DNA from: Mycolicibacterium phlei | Lineage (GTDB): Bacteria; Actinomycetota; Actinomycetes; Mycobacteriales; Mycobacteriaceae | Reading direction: 5' to 3' | Assembly (NCBI RefSeq): GCF_001583415.1 | Contig: NZ_CP014475.1 | Location: 4,898,001 to 4,962,000, forward strand | Length of the DNA stretch: 64,000 bases | Shown here: positions 7,638 through 15,497 of the stretch, piece by piece | How the letters are laid out: every line of letters starts with the position of its first letter | Position numbering within the stretch: position 1 is the first letter of the stretch | Made by a program: the position numbers and the translations under genes | Notes under the pieces: model-generated | The model's database searches: none | The model's input: the letters and a program-made list of their open reading frames with translations, nothing else | What the model was told of the DNA's origin: nothing

Positions 7638-8588
7638 ATGCGCAGCGAGGACGTCGTCTTCGAGAGCGACGACCTGGGGGAGACCGAGGAGTTCCTGGTC
7701 AAGAACTACGCCAGGATGTCGCTCGGTGCCGACGCCCCGCATGCCGGCCTGCGCATCACCCGCCGGTTCCTCGGCGATATCAGCTTCGACGAGGTCCGGT
7801 TCGGGTTCGAGATGTCCTTCGACTCCGAACCGATGGGCCGGGTCACTCTGTGCCGCGTCCGGTCCGGACACATCGAGCAGACGGTCGCGGGCCAGCCTCT
7901 CGACGTCGTCTGCCCCGGGGACATCGCGCTGGTGTCCCTGCCCGACCTGCCCTACTCGGGGCGGATGGAGCCGGCGCGCTACGACCTGATCATGTTCGAC
8001 CCTGACTTGCTGGACCGGGTGGCGACGCCGGAGTCCCGCAGGCCCGGTGACCGGGTCCGGCTGACCGGGGTCCGGCCGATCTCGGCGGCGGCGGCACGCC
8101 AACTCGACCACACGATGACCTACATCCGCGAGACCATGCTCAACCAGGACGCGCCGACGCCGCTGCTGACGTCGTCGCTGGCCAACCTGCTGGCCTCGGT
8201 GATGGTCGCGACGATGCCCACCAACGCGGCGCTGGACCCCGACGGCACCGACCGCGCCGACGCCCGGCCCGCCGTGCTGCGCAAGGCGATAGCGTTCATC
8301 GAGGAGAACGCGCAGAGCGACATCTCACTGACCGACGTCGCGGCGGCCGTGCACGTCACCGCCCGCACGCTGCAGTACATGTTCCGGCGCCACCTCGACC
8401 TGACCCCGATGGAGTACCTGCGCCGGGTCCGCCTCGACCACGCCCACCACGATCTGCAGCACGCCGACCCGGCGGCCACCACGGTGTCGACGATCGCCGC
8501 CCGGTGGGGCTTCGGCCACGTGGGCCGGTTCTCCGGCATGTACCGTCGGGTGTACGGGTGTACGCCGTCAGCCACTCTGCGCGCCTGA
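7638..8588 (+). CDS. AraC-family transcriptional regulator
   Basis: 316 residues; ATG at 7638 with AGGAG at 7624-7628. The first ~190 residues are a cupin-like sensing domain of the AraC-binding-2 type (DEVRFGFEMSFDSEPMGRVT, then PGDIALVSLPDLPYSG). The C-terminal ~100 residues form the paired helix-turn-helix: SLTDVAAAVHVTARTLQYMF and ARWGFGHVGRFSGMYRRVYG, ending TPSATLRA. It is followed after 46 bases by the phosphatase/B12-sensor/STAS operon on the same strand, so it may regulate that operon or simply precede it. The 110-base gap upstream shows no clear operator. Confidence 0.9.
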   Translation: MRSEDVVFESDDLGETEEFLVKNYARMSLGADAPHAGLRITRRFLGDISFDEVRFGFEMSFDSEPMGRVTLCRVRSGHIEQTVAGQPLDVVCPGDIALVSLPDLPYSGRMEPARYDLIMFDPDLLDRVATPESRRPGDRVRLTGVRPISAAAARQLDHTMTYIRETMLNQDAPTPLLTSSLANLLASVMVATMPTNAALDPDGTDRADARPAVLRKAIAFIEENAQSDISLTDVAAAVHVTARTLQYMFRRHLDLTPMEYLRRVRLDHAHHDLQHADPAATTVSTIAARWGFGHVGRFSGMYRRVYGCTPSATLRA

Positions 8589-8634
8589 CCAGACCAGCGA
8601 GATTTCCGCGTCACCCCGGTTGAGGAGGCCCCCA

Positions 8635-10179
8635 GTGCGTGAGAAGGCCTCCCTCGGCGATGCCGTGTGGCAGGCGGTTCCGCACCCCGTCGTGGTGGTC
8701 GACCAGGACGGACTCATCCGGGAGGTCAACGCCGCCGCCCGGACGCTGCTCCCCGCCGCCACCCCCGGTGCCCACTGGTCGACCGAGGTGATCGAGGCCC
8801 ACCCGACGCCGCTGCCCGACGGGTCCACGGCCTGGTGGCTGAGCGCCGACACCGACCGCGAGCTGCGCGACACCCGCGAGGCCCTGGCCCGGGAGCGGGC
8901 CCGCGCCGCCTTCCTCGACGACGCCTCCGCGGTGCTGATGTCGTCGCTGAACGTCGAGCGCTGTATGGAGGCCACCGCGCAGATGGCGGCCCGCAACCTG
9001 GCCGACGCGGCGGTCGTCGTCGCACCCGAGACCGGCCGGGAGCTGCATCTCGTGCACAGCGGGCCCGGCGGCTCCGCGCACCGGCTCAACGTCGACGAGG
9101 ACCCCGCCGACGTGCCCGGACTGCCGGAGGCGCTGCGCGGTTTCCCGCCGGTGCCGTCGCGACCGCTCGACCCCGCACTGCTGCCCGAGTGGCTGGTGCC
9201 GCGTCACCTCGCCGGGCTGGTGGGATCGGTGCTGATCACCCCGCTGCCGGGCCACGGCGTCGCGGCGGGCGCGCTGGTGCTGCTGCGCCACGAGTCGCAG
9301 CCGCGGTTCAGTGAGAGCGACGACCTGTACGCACGGTTGTTCGCGGCGCGCGCCGGTGCCGCGCTGTCGGCCGCGCGGCTCTACGCCGAACAGGCCTCGA
9401 TCACCCGCACCCTGATGCGCGACCTGATGCCGCCGCGGCTGGAACGGCTCGACGACTTCGAACTGGCCGGCGGCTACCGCGCCTCGGCGGACCACGAGCT
9501 GGTCGGCGGCGACTTCTACGACGTGCACCCGGCCGCCACCCCGGACGGCGAGACGCTGGTGGTGCTCGGCGACGTCTGCGGTAAGGGCCTGGACGCGGCG
9601 GTGCTGACCGGCAAGATCCGTAACACCCTGCAGGCGCTGGCCCCACTGGCCGACCAGCACGAGTGGGTGCTGCGGCTGCTCAACAGCGCGCTGCTGTCAC
9701 CCGAGAACGCCCGCTTCGCGACCGTGGTGCTGGCCTCGATCGCCCGCCGCGACGGGCAGGTCGCGCTGCGGCTGACCTGCGCCGGGCATCCGGCGCCGCT
9801 GATCGCGCGCAATGACGGCACCGTCGAGGAGGCTGACACCCGCGGCATGCTGGTCGGCGCGCTACCGCAGTTCCGGGCGCGCTCGTTCGAGACGACGCTG
9901 GCGCCCGGCGAGACGTGCCTGCTGTACACCGACGGGCTCACCGAGGCGCGGGGCGGTCCGCTCGGCGGGGAGGTGTTCGGCGACGAACGGCTGGCGGCGG
10001 CGATGGCGCAGTGCGCGGGTCTGCCCGCCGAAGCGGTGGTCGAGCGGATGATGATGTTGGCCTCGGAATGGGTATCCGATCGCGAACATGACGACATGGC
10101 GGTCGTAGCGATCACCGCTCCGCGACGGACGCACCTGAGCGCGGGCGACGGCCACACCCCGGGTAGGTACATCGCGTGA
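8635..10179 (+). CDS. PAS-GAF-PP2C serine phosphatase (SpoIIE/RsbU type)
   Basis: 514 residues from GTG 8635, with GAGGAG at 8622-8627. Layout: a PAS-like segment (about 10-75; PHPVVVVDQDGLIREVNAAA), a coiled linker, a GAF-like domain (about 95-250), then a PPM/SpoIIE phosphatase (about 275-495). The metal-binding motifs are intact: GGDFYD (291-296), GDVCGKG (312-318), CAGHPAPLI, LYTDGLTEA and DDMAVVAI. Such enzymes dephosphorylate a STAS anti-anti-sigma factor so it can capture the anti-sigma kinase. A STAS protein is encoded two genes on, and all three genes overlap by 4 bases, so this is one unit. No anti-sigma kinase or sigma factor is in the window. Confidence 0.93.
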   Translation: MREKASLGDAVWQAVPHPVVVVDQDGLIREVNAAARTLLPAATPGAHWSTEVIEAHPTPLPDGSTAWWLSADTDRELRDTREALARERARAAFLDDASAVLMSSLNVERCMEATAQMAARNLADAAVVVAPETGRELHLVHSGPGGSAHRLNVDEDPADVPGLPEALRGFPPVPSRPLDPALLPEWLVPRHLAGLVGSVLITPLPGHGVAAGALVLLRHESQPRFSESDDLYARLFAARAGAALSAARLYAEQASITRTLMRDLMPPRLERLDDFELAGGYRASADHELVGGDFYDVHPAATPDGETLVVLGDVCGKGLDAAVLTGKIRNTLQALAPLADQHEWVLRLLNSALLSPENARFATVVLASIARRDGQVALRLTCAGHPAPLIARNDGTVEEADTRGMLVGALPQFRARSFETTLAPGETCLLYTDGLTEARGGPLGGEVFGDERLAAAMAQCAGLPAEAVVERMMMLASEWVSDREHDDMAVVAITAPRRTHLSAGDGHTPGRYIA

Positions 10180-11243
10180 GGAGTCAGGGCGCCGCGTCGG
10201 CACCGGATGCCGGTGCGGTACGTGCGCGGCTGTGGTCGGCGGTGCTCGACGCCGACGAGGACACCGCGGTGGACGTGGTGTTCGAGGCCGTCGACGCCGG
10301 AATGGCACCGGAGGACGCCCTGCTCGACGTCATCGCATCGGTCCAGCAGCGGATCGGCAGCGAGTGGGCGGCCAACCGCATCACCGTCGCCCAGGAACAC
10401 GCGGCCACCGCGATCAACGACCGGGTGATCGCGGCGCTGTCGCGGCACCCGGCGGCGGCGCGGCCCGACAGCGCCGGGCATGTGACCGTGGCCTGCGTCG
10501 ACGGCGAGTGGCACGCGCTGCCGGCCCGACTGCTCGCCGAGACGCTGCGGCTGCGCGGCTGGCGGGTTGACTTCCTCGGCGCGCAGGTGCCCACCCCGCA
10601 CCTGATCGCCCACCTGCACCAGCACGCCCCCGACGCGGCCCTGCTGTCGTGCTCGATCGCGACCCGGCTGCCGACCGCGCACGCCGCGATCACCGCCTGC
10701 CAGGCGGCCGGAGTGTCGGTGCTGGTGGGCGGCGCGGCGTTCGGCCCCGACGGCCGGTACGCGCGCATGCTCGGCGCGGACGCGTGGGCACCCGACGCCC
10801 GCACCGCCGAGGCGCGCCTGCGCGAAGGTCTGCCGCGGCTGCGGCTGGCGTCCACCCATCAGGCGATCGACGACCTGCCGCACCTGGCCGACCAGGAGTA
10901 CTCGACGGTGAACGCCTCCAAGGGTGCCCTGGTCGCCGCAACGATGGCCGAGCTGGAGAACCGGTTCCCGGCGATGGCCGGCTACAGCGACGAGCAGCGC
11001 CACCACACTCGCGCGGACATCGCGCACATCGTCGACTTCCTCACGACCGCCCTCTATGTCGACGACGACGACCTGTTCGCCGGCTTCATCACCTGGACCG
11101 CCGGCGTGCTGACCGCCCGCGGGGTGCCCGCGGCGTCGCTGCGGCCCGCGCTGGAACTGCTGGCGGCGCAACTGTCCCAGCTTCCGCGCGCGCAGCGGTT
11201 GATCGCCGCCGCGCGCCAGGCCCTGGACTCCGAGACCTCATGA
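10176..11243 (+). CDS. B12-binding sensor protein with CarH-type W-x9-EH photoreceptor signature
   Basis: 355 residues, GTG start overlapping the phosphatase stop. Residues ~15-90 form the helical bundle that precedes B12 domains. It contains W64-x9-E74-H75 (EWAANRITVAQEH), the signature that caps the adenosyl group in CarH/LitR B12 light sensors. Residues ~102-225 are the Rossmann B12-binding domain, with E111-W112-H113 at the position of the lower axial His (E-x-H instead of the D-x-H-x-x-G of B12 enzymes) and GGAAFGPDGR near the end. There is no MerR DNA-binding domain. Instead a ~125-residue all-helical C-terminal domain follows (FPAMAGYSDEQRHHTRADIA), possibly globin-like as in RsbR-type sensors (inference). 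Likely role: a light/B12 input to partner switching. Confidence 0.88.
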   Translation: MRSQGAASAPDAGAVRARLWSAVLDADEDTAVDVVFEAVDAGMAPEDALLDVIASVQQRIGSEWAANRITVAQEHAATAINDRVIAALSRHPAAARPDSAGHVTVACVDGEWHALPARLLAETLRLRGWRVDFLGAQVPTPHLIAHLHQHAPDAALLSCSIATRLPTAHAAITACQAAGVSVLVGGAAFGPDGRYARMLGADAWAPDARTAEARLREGLPRLRLASTHQAIDDLPHLADQEYSTVNASKGALVAATMAELENRFPAMAGYSDEQRHHTRADIAHIVDFLTTALYVDDDDLFAGFITWTAGVLTARGVPAASLRPALELLAAQLSQLPRAQRLIAAARQALDSETS

Positions 11244-11566
11244 AGATCACCGAGACCCGCGACGCCACCACCGCACGGCTCGAGGTCGCAGGCGACCTCG
11301 AGTACGGCAGCACCACCGACCTGGTGGATGCGGTTGCGGCACAACTGCGTTCCGGTGTTCAGACGGTGCGCCTGGACTTGGCGGGGCTGACGTTCTGCGA
11401 TTCGGTGGGGCTGTCGGCGCTGCTGCAGATGCACCGGCTGACAACGGCCGCGGGGGCGCGACTGCACCTGGACAACCGGCCCGCGCACCTGGACCGGGTG
11501 CTCGAGTTGACCGGACTGCTGGACTACCTGACCGCCGAGTCCCCGGAACAGTCCGGACTCGGTTGA
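11240..11566 (+). CDS. STAS-domain anti-anti-sigma factor
   Basis: 108 residues; the ATG overlaps the stop of the B12 protein (ATGA). A single STAS domain of the SpoIIAA/RsbV type: strand-rich start (RLEVAGDLEYGSTTDLVDAV), then LDLAGLTFCDSVGLSALL with the phosphorylatable Ser in D54-S55-x-G. In this family the unphosphorylated form binds an anti-sigma kinase and frees its sigma factor, while phosphorylation turns it off. The upstream PP2C phosphatase is the expected activator. The kinase must be encoded elsewhere. The downstream MOSC gene starts 10 bases later and may be cotranscribed. Confidence 0.93.
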   Translation: MKITETRDATTARLEVAGDLEYGSTTDLVDAVAAQLRSGVQTVRLDLAGLTFCDSVGLSALLQMHRLTTAAGARLHLDNRPAHLDRVLELTGLLDYLTAESPEQSGLG

Positions 11567-11576
11567 CCGCCCCACG

Positions 11577-12392
11577 ATGAGCACCATCTCCGCCGTCGGC
11601 CGGGTGGCCGAACTACGGCGTTACCCGGTGAAGTCGATGCTCGGCGAACGGTGCGACACGCTGCGGGTGGGCCCGGTGGGCGTCGAGGGCGACCGGCGGT
11701 ACGCGTTCGTCGACGACGAGACCGGACACATCGCCACCGCGAAGCATCCCCGGAGGTGGAGCGCACTTCTGCGGTGCGCGGCGGCGACGCGCGACGGCGG
11801 GGTGACGGTGACGCTGCCGGACGGGCGCGAGCTACCGGTGAGCGAGGCGGCCGGTCCGCTGTCGGAGCTGCTGGGGCGCTCCGTGTCGCTGGCCGGCGAA
11901 CGGGCCGCGGGTGTCGTGCTGGAACGCTCGGATCCGCTGGATGTGCTCGAGCGCGGGATCGAGGCCGCGTCCGACCCGGTGCTGCTGGAACTGGGGCAGG
12001 GCGCACCGGGCGGGGCGTTCGTTGACCACTCGCCGGTGCACGTGATCACGACCGCGACGCTGGACGCGATCGGCGTCGGCCTCGGCGAGGCGCTGCGGTA
12101 CCGGCCGAACATCATCGTCGAGACCGCACAGTCTCCGTTCATCGAGAATGACTGGTTAGGAACCGAATTCAGCGTCGGCGGGGTGGTGTTGCGCGGCACC
12201 CTGCCGACCCCGCGATGCGCGGTTCCGACGCTCCGGCACGGGGACACCGAACGCTCCCCGGATGCGGTGCGGTATCTGCTCGAGCACAACCGGGTGGACG
12301 TGCTGGGGGTGCCGCTGCCATGTGCGGGCATGTACGCCGAGGTGGTCTCGGTGGGGCTGATCAGCGTCGGCGACGAGGTGCGATTGCGGTAG
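11577..12392 (+). CDS. MOSC-domain protein with N-terminal beta-barrel
   Basis: 271 residues, ATG start. Begins VGRVAELRRYPVKSMLGERC and GVEGDRRYAFVDDETG, the MOSC_N barrel seen in YcbX/mARC-like proteins. The C-terminal MOSC domain has FVDHSPVHVITTATLDAIG, RYRPNIIVET and the sulfur-carrying-type Cys in TPRCAVPT, followed by GMYAEVVSVGLISVGDEVRL. Members bind molybdenum cofactor or handle activated sulfur; the precise reaction is not predictable. The last 32 bases overlap the 3' end of the convergent LysG gene. Confidence 0.88.
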   Translation: MSTISAVGRVAELRRYPVKSMLGERCDTLRVGPVGVEGDRRYAFVDDETGHIATAKHPRRWSALLRCAAATRDGGVTVTLPDGRELPVSEAAGPLSELLGRSVSLAGERAAGVVLERSDPLDVLERGIEAASDPVLLELGQGAPGGAFVDHSPVHVITTATLDAIGVGLGEALRYRPNIIVETAQSPFIENDWLGTEFSVGGVVLRGTLPTPRCAVPTLRHGDTERSPDAVRYLLEHNRVDVLGVPLPCAGMYAEVVSVGLISVGDEVRLR

Positions 12393-13245
12393 CCGCCTCG
12401 GTGACCACGGCGGTGACCCGGTCAACGATCGGGCTGTCGAGTTTCCAGCACTGCCAGTACAGCGGGACGTCCAGGTGCGCGGTGGAGATCCGCACGAACG
12501 AACCGTCGGCCAGCCCGGGCGCGGCCAGCGTCTCCGGGAACATACCCCAGCCCAGGCCGGCCCGCACCGCGGCGCCGAACCCCTCGGCGGTCGGGATGAA
12601 ATGTTGCGGCCGGGTGATGTCACGGCGAAAGACCTTGCGGACCAACATGTCCTGTAGCGCGTCGTCGCGATTCCAGGCCAGCGACGGCGCCTGGGCACAC
12701 GCGGTGGCGGTGAACCCGTCGGGCAGGTAGCGGTCGCGGTACTCCGGTGCGGCGACGGGCAGATAACGCATGACGCCGAGCGGTTGCACCCGGCACCCGG
12801 TGACCGGGGTGCGTTCGGTGGTCACCGCGCCCATCACGACGCCCTCGCGCAGCAGGCGTGCGGAGTGGTCCTGATCCTCGATGCGCAGATCGAACAGCAC
12901 GTCGGGCAGCGCGTCGAACACCGCGGTGAACCAGGTGGCCATCGAATCCGCGTTGACCGCCATCGCGATGCGGGGCGGACCGCCGGCGGCGCTGCCGATC
13001 TCGGCGAGCGCCTCGGCCTCCAGCAGTGCGGTCTGGGTGGCCAGGCGCAGCAGCGGCGCACCGGCCGGTGTTGCGGTGCAGGGCTTCTCGCGGACCACGA
13101 GGACCTGACCGACCCGCTGTTCGAGCGCCTTGATGCGCTGGCTGATCGCCGAGGGGGTCACGTGCAGGCGCGCGGCCGCGGCGTCGAAGGACCCGTGCTC
13201 GATCACCGCGGCGAACGCGGCGAGCTGCTGAGCGTCGATCCTCAC
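12361..13245 (-). CDS. lysG: LysR-family regulator of the LysG/ArgP (IciA) type
   Basis: 294 residues from GTG 13245, giving the normal family beginning RIDAQQLAAFAAVIEHGSFD; a longer frame to 13299 looks non-coding. The winged HTH is SFDAAAARLHVTPSAISQRIKALEQRVGQVLV, and the rest is a substrate-binding fold. ArgP/LysG proteins sense basic amino acids and activate the LysE/ArgO exporter. Here the LysE gene is not adjacent but about 3.1 kb away at 16419, with several unrelated genes between. Its 3' end overlaps the MOSC gene. Confidence 0.85.
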   Translation of the reverse strand: MRIDAQQLAAFAAVIEHGSFDAAAARLHVTPSAISQRIKALEQRVGQVLVVREKPCTATPAGAPLLRLATQTALLEAEALAEIGSAAGGPPRIAMAVNADSMATWFTAVFDALPDVLFDLRIEDQDHSARLLREGVVMGAVTTERTPVTGCRVQPLGVMRYLPVAAPEYRDRYLPDGFTATACAQAPSLAWNRDDALQDMLVRKVFRRDITRPQHFIPTAEGFGAAVRAGLGWGMFPETLAAPGLADGSFVRISTAHLDVPLYWQCWKLDSPIVDRVTAVVTEAATAIAPRRRR

Positions 13246-13255
13246 ATCAGCGATG

Positions 13256-14002
13256 CTAGAACCGCACCTCCAGGTTGTTGGTGACGAGCCTGCGCACACC
13301 CCAGAAGTAGGTGAGCAACGGCATGGTGCACCACAGCACGTTGATCAGGACGAACTTCACCCACATCTCCAGCGGCGACGACATGCTCTCCAGGCTGTTG
13401 GCGATCTCGGTGCCGAAGTACACCGCGGGCAGCGTGACCTCGACGATCATGCCCGCCATGATCAGCGACAGCTGGGTACTGGTGAAGCGCCGCCCGTTGC
13501 GGAAGAACTGAAACAGCGCGTAGGCCTCGAAGATCCCGACGAACAGCGCGATCCACTCCATACACACGATCAGCGGATCACCGTTGAGATAGCGCGCGTC
13601 GCCGCCGAGCAGGATGGGCGACCACATGTAGGTCCACAGCGACCCGTTCTTGACGCCCTCCACGATCTGGTCGAAGAACAGCAGCCAGGGCAGCTCCCAG
13701 ATGAACCGCGGGATCAGCGCGATGAAGACCCACACGATCACCATCGCACCGAGCCGGTCGGCCCGCGTCCAGTCCCTGCGGTCGCCGACCCGCAGCCACG
13801 GCAGGATCAGCGCGGTCGCGAAGCAGCCGACCACGACGACGGTCATCACCGACGAGGCGATGGGCTGCGGCACCCCGGCACGGGTTTCGAGGTACCAGAA
13901 CACCGGGTGGATCGCGAAGAAGAAGAACAGCACCGCGAAGAGGGACTTCTGCAGTGAGGAGAAGCCGCGGCGCGCGCGGGACTCCTGGATCGTCAGCGTC
14001 AT
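13256..14002 (-). CDS. Polytopic membrane protein resembling emopamil-binding protein (EXPERA fold)
   Basis: 248 residues with about five to six hydrophobic segments, the first at about 18-36. The middle carries a pattern I recognise from EBP/EXPERA sterol isomerases: GGDARYLNGDPLIVCMEWIA (cf. D-S-R-Y-x-x-x-D-x-x-x-x-x-M-E in EBP), then VEVTLPAVYFGTEI (cf. Y-x-D-x-x-Y-F-x-T-E). These acidic residues line the ligand pocket in EBP. Function is inferred only: a sterol- or lipid-binding or isomerising membrane protein. It lies 10 bases upstream of lysG on the same strand. The divergent TetR at 14081 is its likely regulator, since the shared gap carries inverted repeats. Confidence 0.65.
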   Translation of the reverse strand: MTLTIQESRARRGFSSLQKSLFAVLFFFFAIHPVFWYLETRAGVPQPIASSVMTVVVVGCFATALILPWLRVGDRRDWTRADRLGAMVIVWVFIALIPRFIWELPWLLFFDQIVEGVKNGSLWTYMWSPILLGGDARYLNGDPLIVCMEWIALFVGIFEAYALFQFFRNGRRFTSTQLSLIMAGMIVEVTLPAVYFGTEIANSLESMSSPLEMWVKFVLINVLWCTMPLLTYFWGVRRLVTNNLEVRF

Positions 14003-14015
14003 CGGGTGACCTCCG

Positions 14016-14052
14016 GATATTTATATCGGGTGTGATGTTATAACGGTTGTTA
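14016..14052. promoter_or_regulatory. Two inverted repeats in divergent gap (TetR operator candidates)
   Basis: GATATTTATATC (14016-14027, 5-base arms, with CCG/CGG-like flanks) and TAACGGTTGTTA (14041-14052, 4-base arms) lie in the 78-base gap between the EBP-like gene and the TetR gene at 14081. The A+T-rich block stands out against the surroundings and probably includes the promoters of both genes. Confidence 0.45.
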
Positions 14053-14080
14053 GTTTTCAGTGGCGAATTAGGATCGCCGC

Positions 14081-14701
14081 GTGCGAGGACGCAAGCCGCC
14101 GCGGCGCAAACGGCAGACCACCCAGGAGCGCGCCGACCGCACCCGCGAACTGGTGATCGAGGAGACCATCAGGTGCATCCGCGAGGAGGGCTTCTCCGCG
14201 GCCAGCACCCGGCACATCATCGAGCGCGCAGGCGTCAGCACCGGGGTGGTTCAGTACCACTTCGGCGACCGCGACGGCCTGCTCAGCGCCGTCATCGAGC
14301 ACGCCGTCACCACACTGGCCACGTCGATCGACGACCTCGTCGACCAGGTCGAGGCCATCGCGGACGCCGAGGAGCGTATGCGGGCGCTCACCGAGGCCGC
14401 CTGGCGGGTCTTCCTCAACCCCGCGAGCCTGTCGGCGATGGAGATCCTCATCGCGACCCGGTCACTGCGCGCCAAACTCGGCCTGGATCAGTTGACCCGC
14501 CTGCAGCCGGGGCTCGAGCGCATCGCGGCGCTCATCGACGCGAAGTCCCCGCACGCCGCCGCGCTCACCGACCTGCTGTGGGCCGCACCGCTGGGTCTCA
14601 TGGTCGGCCAGATGGTCACCGAGGTGCCCCTGCCGACGGAACCGCAGCGGCAGGCCATGGCGCAGTTGCTGATCGACCACCTGCGCGCTCAGCGCAGCTG
14701 A
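14081..14701 (+). CDS. TetR-family transcriptional regulator
   Basis: 206 residues from GTG 14081. A basic N-terminal arm (RGRKPPRRKRQTTQERADRT) leads into the TetR HTH: GFSAASTRHIIERAGVSTGV, then VQYHFGDRDGLLSAVIEHAV. The C-terminal domain is an all-helical ligand domain of unknown specificity. It is divergent from the EBP-like membrane protein, with candidate operators between them. Its 3' end overlaps the convergent AraC gene by 13 bases. Confidence 0.9.
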   Translation: MRGRKPPRRKRQTTQERADRTRELVIEETIRCIREEGFSAASTRHIIERAGVSTGVVQYHFGDRDGLLSAVIEHAVTTLATSIDDLVDQVEAIADAEERMRALTEAAWRVFLNPASLSAMEILIATRSLRAKLGLDQLTRLQPGLERIAALIDAKSPHAAALTDLLWAAPLGLMVGQMVTEVPLPTEPQRQAMAQLLIDHLRAQRS

Positions 14702-15429
14702 ACACCCTCCTTCAACGCGGCGGGCGCCAACCCGAACATCTCGTGGAAGGCCTTGTTGGCGTGTGAGCTGTCGGCGAATCCGGCGGCGTGCGCGGCGTCG
14801 GTGAGATTGCCTCCGCTGCGGGCGGTTTCGAGCGCGCGCATGAGCCTGGCCCAGCGCACGCAGGCGGGAAACGACAACCCGACGTCCCTGGCGAACAGCC
14901 TGCCGAGGCGGTCCGCCGACAGACCGACAACGCGGGCGACGTCACCGATGCGCACCGGGCCGTCCAGCATCCCGGGGATCACCTCCAGTGCCCGCACAAC
15001 GCTCGGGTGCCAGTCCGTTCTGGCCGCCGGGCGCGCGTCGCCCACCAGCGCCCCGAGGACGGCATCGGCGGCGACGGAGAGGTCGTCGAGATCCGATGGT
15101 GCGGCGAGCGCCGCGGCGGCACCCGTCCAGCTCGTGGCCCGGTGCCTGTCGGTGAACAGTGCGGTCAACGAACGACCCACGACACTCGACGGGTCGACGT
15201 AGATCATCAGGCCCCTGGCCGCGCCCGCGTCGAATGCGTGGGTGACGCCGGCGGGGATCACCGCGGCGGTGCCCTGCGCGGTGCCGTCACCGCCATCCGA
15301 GAAGCGCAGCACGCCGTCGACGGCGACCGCGATCTGCACCGCGGCGTGCGTGTGGGCGTGCGCCGCGCCCAGGGCGCCCGCGTAGACCAGCCGCCCGGGT
15401 TCGATGACCGCCGTGCCCGTCCACGCCAC
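14689..15429 (-). CDS. AraC-family regulator with N-terminal cupin
   Basis: About 246 residues from GTG 15429. A TTG at 15450 is an alternative start, and the frame stays open to 15510 but would then overlap the hydroxylase start. The N-terminal cupin has AGALGAAHAHTHAAVQIAVA with a metal-ligand-like His cluster, and GTAAVIPAGVTHAF. The C-terminal AraC DNA-binding domain has GDVARVVGLSADRLGRLFA and DAAHAAGFADSSHANKAFHE, ending MFGLAPAALKEG. It is divergent from the sterol-desaturase-type gene, which it may control. No clear ribosome-binding site helps fix the start. Confidence 0.82.
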   Translation of the reverse strand: MAWTGTAVIEPGRLVYAGALGAAHAHTHAAVQIAVAVDGVLRFSDGGDGTAQGTAAVIPAGVTHAFDAGAARGLMIYVDPSSVVGRSLTALFTDRHRATSWTGAAAALAAPSDLDDLSVAADAVLGALVGDARPAARTDWHPSVVRALEVIPGMLDGPVRIGDVARVVGLSADRLGRLFARDVGLSFPACVRWARLMRALETARSGGNLTDAAHAAGFADSSHANKAFHEMFGLAPAALKEGVQLR

Positions 15430-15497
15430 GGCTGCCAGTATCCACGTCAACGGATCCGTACATGCGGCGGATCCTTCCGGTTCCCGAGACTGGGGCC

